DNA of 64,000 nt, taken from positions 998,925-1,062,924 of the forward strand of contig NZ_BMJV01000001.1 of assembly GCF_014643635.1 (NCBI RefSeq), given 5' to 3'. Numbering within the stretch: position 1 is the first letter of the stretch; each line of letters opens with the position of its first letter. Shown piece by piece: positions 48,471 to 57,457 of the stretch. A model generated the notes under the pieces. The model was not told where the DNA came from. It was given only the letters and a program-made list of their open reading frames with translations, and did no database searches. The DNA comes from Salipiger pallidus (GTDB lineage Bacteria; Pseudomonadota; Alphaproteobacteria; Rhodobacterales; Rhodobacteraceae). The translations under genes were made by a program, and so were the position numbers.

Positions 48471-48610
48471 GGCAGGGTCTTTCAGTCTGAGGCGGATTGG
48501 CGGCAGCTTAGCCTCAGTTGTGTGAAATACCTTTGCCAATCTTCCCCGTTTGGCGGAAATTCAGGGCAGGTCCCGCCAATGCAAGGCGATTTTTAGAGGG
48601 AAACTGCCCC

Positions 48611-49090
48611 ATGCCAGAGATCGACGCCGTCAATGCCCGGCTTCTGACCCTGTTGCAGGAGGACGGCCGCATGGCCAATGCCAAGCTCGCCGATCACCTA
48701 GGGATGAGCGAGACGCCGTGTTGGCGCCGACTGAAACGGCTTGAAGAGAGCGGCATCATCGAAGGTTACCAAGCCAATCTGAACCGCCGCAAGCTGGGCC
48801 TGGGCGTCATGGCCTTTGTCCAGCTGCGCTGTTCTGAGCATGACCAAGCCGCGACTGCCGAATTCCAGCGCATCGTCGAGGCCACGCCAAACATCCTCGC
48901 CTGTCACAACACCACAGGTGCGGATGACTTCCTGCTGATCGTGGTTGCGCGCGACCTCGACGACTACAGTGCCTTCGTCGACAGCACGCTGCGCCAGCTG
49001 CCGGGCGTGACGAGCATCCGGTCCAATCTGTCGTTGAAGGAGATGAAGGCGTCGAGCAAGCTGCCAGTGACTTCAGCCAACGGAGCCTGA
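48611..49090 (+). CDS. Lrp/AsnC-family regulator
   Basis: A 159-residue regulator. The HTH reads LLTLLQEDGRMANAKLADHL then GMSETPCWRRLKRLEESGII, and the RAM domain has NTTGADDFLLIVVARDLDDY. The ATG at 48611 has an AGAGGGA site. It is divergent from the alcohol dehydrogenase / proC remnant / aminotransferase operon and is its most likely regulator, sensing an amino acid. It is paralogous in type to the Lrp protein at 23152-23619. Confidence 0.93.
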   Translation: MPEIDAVNARLLTLLQEDGRMANAKLADHLGMSETPCWRRLKRLEESGIIEGYQANLNRRKLGLGVMAFVQLRCSEHDQAATAEFQRIVEATPNILACHNTTGADDFLLIVVARDLDDYSAFVDSTLRQLPGVTSIRSNLSLKEMKASSKLPVTSANGA

Positions 49091-49374
49091 ACTGAAGACT
49101 GTCGAGGGTGCCACCAAATGCTCGTTCAGGAAACATGGCGCTTCCGGCCCGCCGCGCCGCGGCTTGGTCAGAAGCTGCTTTGGGCACGAATGTCATAGCA
49201 CGGCTGGGTCCGGTCATCCACTGAGCCCGTCATGAACGGCTGCTCTGGGTTTCAGCGCCCGCGGGCCTGGCGCGCCAGGGCGAGGGGCCTGCCGCGCCGC
49301 CGCAGGTCTGCTTCGAGCCCAAACCGACGGACGCTGCGGCGTGTACGAATAGCCCTGTGCGAAATGCCGAGGTA

Positions 49375-50169
49375 TCATTTCAACGCCATTCTCAGAGCCT
49401 TGACCATTCGCCTGATCCGTTCCTGATGACGCTGCGAGTTATGGGCCACAGACCAAACTTCGCGGGCGAGAAGTGGTTCACCTGATCCCACCAGCGTCCG
49501 TTCGTTGTTGTCTGCCATCAGGAAATCGGGAAGCGCTGCAATACCGCCCCTCGCCAAGACCGCTGCTAGCTGCAGATCGAGCTCATCCACATAGCAGGCA
49601 AACCTTCCATCAGCGATGAGGTTGAGCGCGACTTGTTGCGGCATGCCGTCCCGTACGTCGCCTTGACCGATATACCGCCGGTCCTCCTCGGGAGTACCCG
49701 CGATGTACTGGCGGTGCGCATATAGACGAAACACGATGGAGCCGAGTTTGGAGACCGCCAGATCGCCTGCCTGCGGCCGCGACAGGCGCACCGCAATGTC
49801 GGCCTCACCGCGTGGCAGCGAGGCGAACTCGGATCTCCCCGTCAAGCTTTAGCTCCAGCTCAGGGTATTCTCGGCCGAGTGACAGAAGGGGCCGATCAGC
49901 CGGGCTCTGGCGAAGGCGGGCGGGGCGGAAATCGTGACCCGCCGGCTCATCCCGGGTCGCATCCCCGCCGCGCATCTCGCCGCCAGATGGGCGGCCTCCA
50001 TCATCGGCCGGGTCGCATCAGCAAAATCGCGCCCCGCCGCGGTCAAAGCCAATTGCCGTCCGCGTCGGTCGAACAGCGCAAGACCAGTCTCGCTTTCGAG
50101 TGCCTGTATTCATTGGGTAACCGTGGTTCGTTCGACGCCCAATTCGCGCGCGGCAGAAGCGGTGCTGAA
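49375..50169 (-). pseudogene. Decayed LysR-family regulator
   Basis: Pieces of one LysR gene can be read across breaks. The HTH FSTASAARELGVERTTVTQ at about 50113-50169 is followed by a TGA where the family has Trp. Then come IQALESETGLALFDRRGRQL and LTAAGRDFADATRPMMEAAH. A shift and stop near 49848 follow, after FARARLIGPFCHSA. The effector domain then runs GEADIAVRLSRPQAGDLAVS to about 49375. The 5' end is missing because a recombinase gene is fused to it. It is inactive. Confidence 0.8.
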
Positions 50170-51120
50170 CCGGACCGTTATCAGCGCGTCGGGACGTAAG
50201 GCGAATGCAAATAACGCCCGCATGCGCCGCTCGCTGAGAGACTTCGACGGCATTGCATCAAGCATCGCGACCGCCTCGTCCAATTTCGGAAACCGCTTCT
50301 GTTCCGGCAGCGCCGCCTGCTTGAGCCTTTTGGGCAAACCACAATCGTCACTCAGGCCCCGAAGCTTTGAATGACCGGGCTGATCGGCCAGCCACTTCAG
50401 GAAGCCAGACACCTGAGAGGCGCGATGCCGGATGGTTGAATTGCCAAGCCGCTCATCATTCGCGATGAGCTTCTTTCGCCACGCGATGATGTCGTCTTGG
50501 GTCAGACTGGCGATGCTCTTCCCGGCAAGAAACCTTTCGAACTCACGGATGGAGGTGAGATGCGCGGTAACCGTCTTGGGGTGGTAACGTTCGGCATATC
50601 CTTGCCATGCGTGGATCATCCGATCGTTCTTATAGGTGATAACACCTCCCACGCCACGCTGATCTTTCCCAATACCAGCCGGGGCCGACACCCTATCTTC
50701 GTCGATCGACGTCAGGCTTGTATTGGTATCGAGGCATTTTCGAACGCTGTAGCATTCCGTCTCACCCAGTAACTTGAAAACGACCGCATAGCAGTCTGGA
50801 CAGGCTGCGCTGGCCGAAACGCCACCGCGCGCTCGCTCGACAATCGAGACCGAACCGACTTCCGGAAACACTCGCGATTTGCAGCCGAGGCACTTGAACT
50901 GACCACCCCGCAGCTTGCCCTTCACACCTCCGCGCGCCTCCTGGAAACGCCTCAACTCAGCGCCTCGAAAAAGCTGAGGCGACGCGCGATCAACTGGCCC
51001 AAGGCCGCTGCGCACCCAGTTGCTCAGCGTGTTTCGGCAGATACCGCACAAGGCGAGGACATTATCGACGGAATAGTCGCGATGGCCTTCAGGGCGCACG
51101 CCCTTATAGGCGCGGCTCAC
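50110..51120 (-). CDS. Truncated tyrosine recombinase fused to a LysR HTH fragment
   Basis: A 336-residue open frame from a GTG at 51120. Residues 1-60 carry a MerR-like or HTH region (DNVLALCGICRNTLSNWVRS). Next is a zinc-ribbon-like part with FKCLGCKSRVFPEVG and AACPDCYAVV. The SAM-like core-binding domain of integrases follows (YHPKTVTAHLTSIREFERFL). The catalytic domain barely begins (KSLSERRMRALFAFAL) before the frame runs into LysR sequence for its last ~20 residues, so no catalytic Arg/His/Tyr set exists. It is probably a non-functional recombination product. The GTG overlaps the stop of an AlpA-like relic. Confidence 0.7.
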   Translation of the reverse strand: MSRAYKGVRPEGHRDYSVDNVLALCGICRNTLSNWVRSGLGPVDRASPQLFRGAELRRFQEARGGVKGKLRGGQFKCLGCKSRVFPEVGSVSIVERARGGVSASAACPDCYAVVFKLLGETECYSVRKCLDTNTSLTSIDEDRVSAPAGIGKDQRGVGGVITYKNDRMIHAWQGYAERYHPKTVTAHLTSIREFERFLAGKSIASLTQDDIIAWRKKLIANDERLGNSTIRHRASQVSGFLKWLADQPGHSKLRGLSDDCGLPKRLKQAALPEQKRFPKLDEAVAMLDAMPSKSLSERRMRALFAFALRPDALITVRFSTASAARELGVERTTVTQ

Positions 51121-51339
51121 ACTGCGCCCCCGACAGACGCCGTCTGCACTGCCGTCTTCAGCGAACGTTCGAACGCTTCAAGATCGGCAATCGCCCAGCG
51201 CATCGTGCCTCCGGCGATCGGTACAGGCTGCGGGAAACCAGAGCGAGACTACGCCCAGCGCCATACGGTCGGGCGCAAAACCGAGTACCTCTCAGCCACC
51301 TCACTGTCTTTCAGAAAACAGCTTCAGGGGCTGTTTGCG
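51117..51339 (-). pseudogene. AlpA-like excisionase/regulator with an internal stop
   Basis: Read on the minus strand, this gives FLKDSEVAERYSVLRPTVWR then WA, a TAG at 51249-51251, then SRSGFPQPVPIAGGTMRWAI and ADLEAFERSLKTAV. Apart from the single stop this is a complete AlpA/MerR-like winged-helix pattern (xxVAxRYxVxRxTVWRW ... FPxPV ... RWxxxDLExF). Such small proteins normally accompany integrases. Its TGA overlaps the GTG of the recombinase by four bases (GTGA), so the two were an operon. Confidence 0.65.
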
Positions 51340-51955
51340 TGGCTTGGCTGGCTCGACGGCGCGAGGCGTCTCCGCCGTTACAGCAGATTCCGGCTCATCG
51401 CGGGATCTCGACCGAGGGGGCTTGGCGTGATCGGCTACGGGTTCCGCCGACACAACCTTGCGCCCCTGAAAAGAGACGGCAGCCCCGTCAGGCGTGCACT
51501 GAATGCTTTCGGAATAGAAGCTGAGCTATTCGACGTCTTGAAGGTCTTTCGAATGCACAGTCCCACCCCTTCTGGCTGGCTGTATGCGACGCCTTCTCTC
51601 AGCCAGTTTTTAGCGATGTAAGAACCGGCTGCACGGCCGATGTTCCTGGTTTGATCCATCATGATTCGAAATGCACCGACACGCAAGAGGGATTTGTTGC
51701 GCTGGCGAAATGTGGAGGTAAATGTGGGACTTAGACCAAGGCTCGAATAGGATGCCGTCAAAATTCAACATCTTGCCAAGTGCTAGTGGCGGAGGCTCAG
51801 TCCGCCTCACAAAACTTGCAGGCCATGGCAAGCGGTAGCGTATGGCATTGAAATCATTTCTCTACATGGGACGTTCTTCGAACGTCTCGCTTGTATACTG
51901 TTGCAGAATGCTGCATGCGATGACATGATTTATGGTGGCAAGGATGGTGCAAAGG
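51340..51955. other. Gene-poor junction between two mobile modules
   Basis: No gene is recognised. Weak open frames occur on both strands, for example a minus-strand stretch ending GLPSLFRGARLCRRNP at 51435, but none shows a domain. The end nearest 51956 should contain the attachment site and promoter of the integrase. I cannot identify a tRNA end or direct repeat. Confidence 0.4.
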
Positions 51956-53209
51956 ATGCCGAAGCAGTCTCGCGAACTGAAGGCGCTTGAGGTGAAGAAA
52001 TTGACTAAACCTGGGCGCCATGCGGTCGGCGGCACGCCCGCCGGCCTTTACCTGAACATTACCGAGACGGGGACCAGGTCATGGGTCTTCAGGATCGTCA
52101 TTGGCACAAATAGACGCCACATCGGTCTAGGCTCCTATCCGGAAGTCACGCTCGGGCAAGCGCGTGAACTTGCTCTCGCGGAGAAGCAGCAGATTAAAGC
52201 CGGTGTAGATCCGGTGGAGAAAAGGCGCGCAGCACGCGTCCAGCGCGCCGCCGAACAGCGGCTACAGGTTACCTTCGCCGAGGCTTTCGAGAAGGTTTAT
52301 GAAGATAAGGTTCAGGGCGAGCACAGGAACGCCAAGCACATCAAGCAGTGGCGCTCGACCATGGAGAGCTACGCCTTCCCGGTCATGAAGGACATGCCCG
52401 TCTCCGAGATCGACATCGAGACCGTGCTCGCCGTGCTTCGCCCGATCTGGGCAGACAAAGTGGAAACAGCAAAGAGAGTCAGGCAGCGCATTGAAGCCGT
52501 CCTCGACTGGGCGAAGGCGATGGGCCACCTCGAGGGTGAGAACCCAGCGCGCTGGAAAGGTAATCTGCAGCAAATTCTGCCGTCCCCGAACAAGATCAAG
52601 AACGAGCAAAGCCATCCTGCCGTCGCGCTCGACGAACTCGCACGTTGGTTCAGCTTGACGCGTGAGCGCGAGGGTATCTCGGCTCTGGCCCTCGAGTTTC
52701 TGACGCTCACAGCCGCTCGCTCCGGCGAGGTAAGGCAAGCTGACTGGAGCGAGGTGGACATGAATTTCGCGCTGTGGACTATCCCTGCCGAACGGATGAA
52801 GGCTGGGCGCGAACACAGGGTGCCGCTCTCGAAGGCCGCGATTGCGCTCTTGCAAAGGACGCCGCGCATGATGGGCTGCTCGCTGGTCTTTCCATCGAGC
52901 AAAAGCAAGCCGCTGTCGGACATGAGCATCTCTGCTGTAATGCGCCGTATGCAGGAGCAGGAAGTCGCTCAGGGACGCCTCGGTTTTCTGGACCAACGGT
53001 CGCGGAAACCAGCTGTGCCTCACGGTCTGCGCTCGAGTTTCTGCGACTGGGCAGCCGAGCGAACGGACTACCCTAAGGAAATGGCTGAGATGGCGCTCGC
53101 TCACACGGTCGGGAGCGAAGTCGAGCGCGCATACCGCCGCACCGACATGCTGGAGCGCAGGCGAGCCATGATGGAGGACTGGGCTGCGTTCCTGCAAAGA
53201 ACCTCATAG
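51956..53209 (+). CDS. int: P4-type tyrosine integrase
   Basis: A 417-residue site-specific recombinase from ATG 51956 (AAAGG just upstream). The N-terminal DUF4102 domain reads LEVKKLTKPGRHAVGGTPAG and HIGLGSYPEVTLGQAREL, followed by a core-binding domain. The catalytic residues are complete: Arg255 (TAARSGEVRQADWSEV), His356 and Arg359 (VPHGLRSSFCDWAAER), His383 (LAHTVGSEVERAYRRTD) and Tyr393. It is the intact counterpart of the relic at 6596 and directly precedes the restriction-modification genes. It is the likely agent that brought the island in. Confidence 0.95.
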   Translation: MPKQSRELKALEVKKLTKPGRHAVGGTPAGLYLNITETGTRSWVFRIVIGTNRRHIGLGSYPEVTLGQARELALAEKQQIKAGVDPVEKRRAARVQRAAEQRLQVTFAEAFEKVYEDKVQGEHRNAKHIKQWRSTMESYAFPVMKDMPVSEIDIETVLAVLRPIWADKVETAKRVRQRIEAVLDWAKAMGHLEGENPARWKGNLQQILPSPNKIKNEQSHPAVALDELARWFSLTREREGISALALEFLTLTAARSGEVRQADWSEVDMNFALWTIPAERMKAGREHRVPLSKAAIALLQRTPRMMGCSLVFPSSKSKPLSDMSISAVMRRMQEQEVAQGRLGFLDQRSRKPAVPHGLRSSFCDWAAERTDYPKEMAEMALAHTVGSEVERAYRRTDMLERRRAMMEDWAAFLQRTS

Positions 53210-53421
53210 ATATCGTTCACTATCACAAAACTCAGACCATGCAGGGGAAGGTTGCTTTGCTGAATGAAGCTCCGCAGCCCTCTAGCCTTTGGCATCTTGG
53301 CACGGACTGACCTGCGGATCGCCCCATCCACCGAGGCCAGTTCCATTCTTGAATCTCCTAACATCAGTTGTGCAGTCACTTGCTGCGTGCGAACTTCGTC
53401 AGAAAGGCTACGAGCAGACAG

Positions 53422-54930
53422 ATGAACCCGATTACACAACAAGAGATCAACAAGGCCGCCTGGGGCGCCTGTGACACATTCCGTGGCGTGGTCGACCCCT
53501 CGATCTACAAGGACTACGTCCTGACCATGCTGTTCCTGAAATACGTTTCGGACGTCTGGAAGGACCACCGCACGCGCTACGAGGCCGAATATCCGGACGC
53601 GCCTGAGTTGGTCGAAGCCATGATGCAGGAGGAGGCCTTCGTCCTTCCCGAGGGCGCCGCGTTCGATGCCCTGCACAAGCGCCGCTTCGAGGCGGGCAAC
53701 GGTGAGCGTATCGACAAGGCGCTGCATGCCGTCGAAGAGGCCAATGGCGCCAAGCTCAAGGACGTCTTCCAGGATATCAGCTTCAACTCGAACAAGCTGG
53801 GCGACGAGGAGCAGAAGAACGACATCCTGCGCCACCTGCTCGAAGACTTCGCCAAGCCCGCGCTGGATCTGCGCCCGTCCCGCGTTGGCGCGCTCGACAT
53901 CATTGGCGGTGCCTATGAATACCTGATCTCCCGCTTCGCCGCCTCGGCAGGCAAGAAGGCGGGCGAATTCTACACCCCCGCCGAGGTCTCGGAACTCATG
54001 GCCCGCATCGTCGACCCGCAGGAGGGCGACGACATCTGCGATCCGACCTGTGGCTCCGCCTCGCTGCTCATGAAATGCGGGCGTCTGGTGCGGGAACGCA
54101 GCGGCACCCGCCGCTATGCCCTCTTCGGGCAAGAGGCGATCGGTTCCACCTGGGCGCTCGCCAAGATGAATCTCTTCCTGCATGGCGAAGAGAACCATCA
54201 GGTCGAATGGGGCGACACGATCCGCAACCCCAAACTGCGCACCTCGGACGACATGCTGCGCCACTTCGATATCGTGGTCGCCAACCCGCCTTTCAGCCTT
54301 GAGAAATGGGGCGTCGAGACCGCCGAGAACGACAAGTTCGCCCGCTTCCGCCGGGGCATCCCGCCCAAGACCAAGGGCGATTACGCCTTCATCCTGCACA
54401 TGATCGAGACGCTGAAACCCGGCAGCGGGCGCATGGCCGTCGTCGTGCCCCATGGCGTGCTGTTCCGCGGCTCGACCGAAGGCAAGATCCGCCAGAAGTT
54501 AATCGAAGAGAACCTGCTGGATGCCGTGATCGGCCTGCCGGAAAAGCTGTTCTTCGGCACCGGCATCCCGGCGGCAATCCTGATCTTCCGCAAACGCAAG
54601 GCAGATGATAGCGTGCTGTTCATCGATGCCAGCCGTGAGTTCGTGGCCGGCACGAACCAGAACGTGCTGAGCGAAGAGAACCTCGTGAAGATCGAGCAGA
54701 CCTTCCGCGCCCGCGAGACGGTCGACAAATACGCCTACCGCGCAACCAAGGCCGAGATTGTCGAGAACGACTTCAACCTGAACATCCCACGTTATGTCGA
54801 CACCTTCGAGGAAGAAGCCGAGATTGACCTGATGGCTGTGCGGGACGAACGGGCGCGGTTGAAGGGTGATTTGGCTGATCTGGAAAGCCGGATGGAAGGG
54901 TATCTGCGGGAGCTGGGTTATGGTGCCTGA
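53422..54930 (+). CDS. hsdM: Type I restriction-modification methyltransferase subunit HsdM
   Basis: A 502-residue N6-adenine methyltransferase subunit. The N-terminal HsdM domain begins ITQQEINKAAWGACDTFRGV. The SAM motif I is DPTCGSASLLM (207-217), preceded by KKAGEFYTPAEVSELMARIV. The catalytic motif is NPPF (288-291, VVANPPFSLEKWG). It acts with HsdS to methylate host DNA, and with HsdR to cut unmodified DNA. Upstream is a 212-base spacer that must hold the promoter. Its end overlaps hsdS by 11 bases. Confidence 0.97.
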   Translation: MNPITQQEINKAAWGACDTFRGVVDPSIYKDYVLTMLFLKYVSDVWKDHRTRYEAEYPDAPELVEAMMQEEAFVLPEGAAFDALHKRRFEAGNGERIDKALHAVEEANGAKLKDVFQDISFNSNKLGDEEQKNDILRHLLEDFAKPALDLRPSRVGALDIIGGAYEYLISRFAASAGKKAGEFYTPAEVSELMARIVDPQEGDDICDPTCGSASLLMKCGRLVRERSGTRRYALFGQEAIGSTWALAKMNLFLHGEENHQVEWGDTIRNPKLRTSDDMLRHFDIVVANPPFSLEKWGVETAENDKFARFRRGIPPKTKGDYAFILHMIETLKPGSGRMAVVVPHGVLFRGSTEGKIRQKLIEENLLDAVIGLPEKLFFGTGIPAAILIFRKRKADDSVLFIDASREFVAGTNQNVLSEENLVKIEQTFRARETVDKYAYRATKAEIVENDFNLNIPRYVDTFEEEAEIDLMAVRDERARLKGDLADLESRMEGYLRELGYGA

Positions 54931-56146
54931 AGGGTGGGAAAAAACTCGACTTGATGAGCACATTACTATTAAGCATGGCTTTGCCTTCTCCTCAGAGTAT
55001 TTCGATCCCAATGGTGAAGATATCGTTCTAACGCCTGGAAACTTCTATGAAGAAGGTGGTTTTCGTCCGCTCGGAGAGAAGCAAAAGCGTTATGATGGAC
55101 CAATCCCAAAAGACTACATTTTAAGCCCGGGCGACATGCTCGTCGCGATGACCGAACAGACCCCAGGACTGCTCGGCTCTACTTTGTTCGTGCCTTCAGT
55201 CGATCGCTATCTGCACAACCAACGTTTGGGCCTTATCCAAAAACTTGAAGGCTCGAATATCAATCTAAACTTTCTTCACCTTCTTCTCGGAATGCCCAGC
55301 ATTAGACGGCGCATCTCGGCAGATTCTGGTGGCACAAAGGTAAAGCACACAAGCCCTTCGAAAATTACTGGCTTGGATGTGCTTCTCCCTCCACTCCCCG
55401 AGCAAAAGAAGATCGCGGAGATCCTGTCGACATGGGACCGGGCCATCGAGACGGCCGAGGCGCTGCTGGCCACCGCCCGCACCCAGAAACGCGCCCTCAT
55501 GCAAACCCTCCTCACCGGCAAACGCCGCTTCCCCGAGTTCGAGGGCCAAGAGTGGCGCGAGGTTTCGATTGGTGATGTTGCCCGCGAGGTATCCATCCGA
55601 AACAAAGAGAATGCCGCGCTACCTGTAATTTCATGCTCAAAGGTCGTGGGCTTCGTCAACTCGCTGGATTACTTCAAAAAGCAAGTCTTCAGCGATGACT
55701 TATCAGGTTACAAAGTCATCAGCAGAGGGCAAATTGGCTATCCTTCGAACCACATCGAGGAGGGCTCGATTGGCATACAGAACCTCTACGAATCCGCCTT
55801 GGTGAGTCCGATCTACACAATCTTTGAGCCGAAGCCTGAAATTGACGCCATGTTCCTTTTCCGTGTTCTCAAGACAGATCTCTACCGCCAGAAGTTTGCC
55901 GCAGCCACGAATGCCTCGGTGGACCGGAGAGGAAGCTTGCGCTGGAAAGCCTTTGCACAGATCAAAGTGCCGCTCCCATCTTTGGGCGAGCAACGCCGTA
56001 TCAATGCTGCCCATGATGCAGTTGATGATGAAATCCAGCTGCGTTCCGAGCAGGCGAAAAAACTCCGCACCGAGAAAAAAGCCCTGATGCAGCAACTCCT
56101 GACCGGCAAGCGACGGGTGAGAGTGGAGACTGCCGATGCAGTTTGA
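54920..56146 (+). CDS. hsdS: Type I restriction-modification specificity subunit HsdS
   Basis: A 408-residue protein with two target-recognition domains, each followed by a conserved coiled segment. The first segment is near residues 157-203 (LPPLPEQKKIAEILSTWDRA, then RALMQTLLTGKRRFPEF). The second is at the C-terminus (LPSLGEQRRINAAHD, then KKALMQQLLTGKRRVRV). The DNA of the recognition domains (about 54950-55380 and 55600-55960) is clearly richer in A and T than the conserved segments, the usual mark of domain shuffling. The start inside hsdM, and an 11-base overlap with the next gene, show coupled translation. Confidence 0.95.
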   Translation: MVPEGWEKTRLDEHITIKHGFAFSSEYFDPNGEDIVLTPGNFYEEGGFRPLGEKQKRYDGPIPKDYILSPGDMLVAMTEQTPGLLGSTLFVPSVDRYLHNQRLGLIQKLEGSNINLNFLHLLLGMPSIRRRISADSGGTKVKHTSPSKITGLDVLLPPLPEQKKIAEILSTWDRAIETAEALLATARTQKRALMQTLLTGKRRFPEFEGQEWREVSIGDVAREVSIRNKENAALPVISCSKVVGFVNSLDYFKKQVFSDDLSGYKVISRGQIGYPSNHIEEGSIGIQNLYESALVSPIYTIFEPKPEIDAMFLFRVLKTDLYRQKFAAATNASVDRRGSLRWKAFAQIKVPLPSLGEQRRINAAHDAVDDEIQLRSEQAKKLRTEKKALMQQLLTGKRRVRVETADAV

Positions 56147-56834
56147 AGTCTATTGCGATGAGGCATTCCCTGACCTGTTCACGTCAGGCCATCCTAAAGC
56201 GCAATTCCTGATGATCGGCAGCCTCTGGCTGCCCGCTGACCTGAGGGATGACGCCAAGGCCAAGATCAAGACCCTGCGAGAGCGCCACAATGCTTGGGGC
56301 GAGATCAAATGGAGCAAGGTCTCTCCCTCGAAATTGGGCTTCTACCTCGATTTGGTCGAGTTGTTCTTTGGCTATGGTGATGACTTGAGGTTCCGTTGCA
56401 TCGCAGTTGACCGGGAGCAGGTCAATCTTGCACTTCACGAAGGGGACCATGAGCTGGGATTTTACAAGTTCTATTACCAGGTCCTTCACCACTGGATACT
56501 CGATTTCAACAGCTACAGCATATTCTGCGATACGAAATCGAACCGGGAACGGGATCGTCTGCACGAGTTGGGCCGCGTTCTCGGCAACGCCAACCTGTCA
56601 GCATCCATTGAAAGTGTTCAGGCTCTGCCTTCGAAGCAAGTCGTTCTGATCCAGATGGCCGACCTTCTGTTGGGGGCAGCCAGCAGCCGGATGAATGACA
56701 CATTGCGAGAGGGCAGTGCAAAAGAACATTTGGTGCAGGCCTTGGAGAGGCGGCTTGGTCACAAATTGCGTCCCACGGTGCGCAACGCGCGCAAGTTCAA
56801 CATCTTCAAGATTAATCTTGGCGGAGGCTGGTAA
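56136..56834 (+). CDS. DUF3800 protein inside the restriction island
   Basis: A 232-residue protein starting MQFEVYCDEAFPDLFTSGHP. The N-terminal acidic YCDEA, an Asp in NSYSIFCDTKSNRERDRL near 130, and an Asp in VLIQMADLLLGAASSR near 179 fit the RNase-H-like fold proposed for DUF3800. Function in this family is not established; many lie in defence or mobile loci. It overlaps hsdS by 11 bases and is followed six bases later by another accessory gene, so it is co-transcribed with the restriction genes. Confidence 0.8.
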   Translation: MQFEVYCDEAFPDLFTSGHPKAQFLMIGSLWLPADLRDDAKAKIKTLRERHNAWGEIKWSKVSPSKLGFYLDLVELFFGYGDDLRFRCIAVDREQVNLALHEGDHELGFYKFYYQVLHHWILDFNSYSIFCDTKSNRERDRLHELGRVLGNANLSASIESVQALPSKQVVLIQMADLLLGAASSRMNDTLREGSAKEHLVQALERRLGHKLRPTVRNARKFNIFKINLGGGW

Positions 56835-56839
56835 CAAAG

Positions 56840-57298
56840 ATGCCCCCGTTCCTGAATCTGCCGGATGAGGCGGCGTATCGTGCGCACTACGAAGCAACCT
56901 ATGTTCGATCCCGCATCACGACGCATCACGGCATTCCAGTTTATTTTCAAAAAGACAAGTTTGATCACGCTTTTTACGAGGCCACAAACCGTGACGGGGT
57001 GAAGAACCAATTCTCCATGCCTCGCGCGCAACGCATGAACTGGATCGCGACGACTTTGAATGCGCCTGCTGCGGACTGGTATCAAGGCTGGATAAAGCCA
57101 CGAAAACAATACGATCCGTCGAGGTCGGTTGCGGTTGCTTTTGGCGATTTCGTGGTTGTCCTACGGTTTTCGGCCAAGCACAACGGTGACCTCAAAGCAA
57201 ATTTCGTGACATGCTATGACGCGGATAACAGCATTGGCAAAATCCGACAGTCGCCCGCTTGGACGCTGCAAGACTGCCGAAACGCGTTGGGAGTGTAG
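56840..57298 (+). CDS. Unknown protein, possible BECR/RelE-like nuclease fold
   Basis: A 152-residue protein that I cannot place with certainty. Conserved-looking blocks are IPVYFQKDKFDHAFYEATNR, the pattern RAQRMNWIATTL, and near the C-terminus RFSAKHNGDLKANFVTCYDA and GKIRQSPAW. Their order and the charged residues (His, Arg, Lys, Thr) resemble the Barnase-EndoU-ColicinE5-RelE (PBECR) type nuclease domains found in phage and mobile loci. No signal peptide or membrane segment. It sits between the DUF3800 gene and a 46-codon gene, so its role is tied to the restriction island. Confidence 0.6.
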   Translation: MPPFLNLPDEAAYRAHYEATYVRSRITTHHGIPVYFQKDKFDHAFYEATNRDGVKNQFSMPRAQRMNWIATTLNAPAADWYQGWIKPRKQYDPSRSVAVAFGDFVVVLRFSAKHNGDLKANFVTCYDADNSIGKIRQSPAWTLQDCRNALGV

Positions 57299-57299
57299 T

Positions 57300-57440
57300 G
57301 TGGTCGCTGATTTGCTACGCTGGTTCAGCGACCCAGACCTCGATAGGTTCGAAGCCGGTAGGCAGCGAACTCATGCTCTCTATGTGCATTTGATTTCGGA
57401 TTTGTCAACCCTGCGCGCGCCGCCGCGAAGCGGCGAGTGA
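57300..57440 (+). CDS. Small 46-residue protein upstream of hsdR
   Basis: A GTG two bases after the preceding stop, with GGGAG about 9 bases upstream, opens a 46-codon frame beginning VVADLLRWFSDPDLDRFEAG. It is compact, helix-prone and charged, with no membrane segment, and ends SGE 17 bases before hsdR. The tight spacing suggests a real gene, perhaps a partner of the possible nuclease before it. No homologue is known to me. Confidence 0.45.
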   Translation: MVADLLRWFSDPDLDRFEAGRQRTHALYVHLISDLSTLRAPPRSGE

Positions 57441-57457
57441 CGTGATGTGACACCAAT

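Noticed and set aside
53210-53421. Antisense open frame continuing over the hsdM promoter region, with a stretch reading MELASVDGAIRRSVRAK
   Set aside because: No recognisable domain or ribosome site, and it is antisense to hsdM for most of its length. The stretch is better read as upstream DNA of hsdM.
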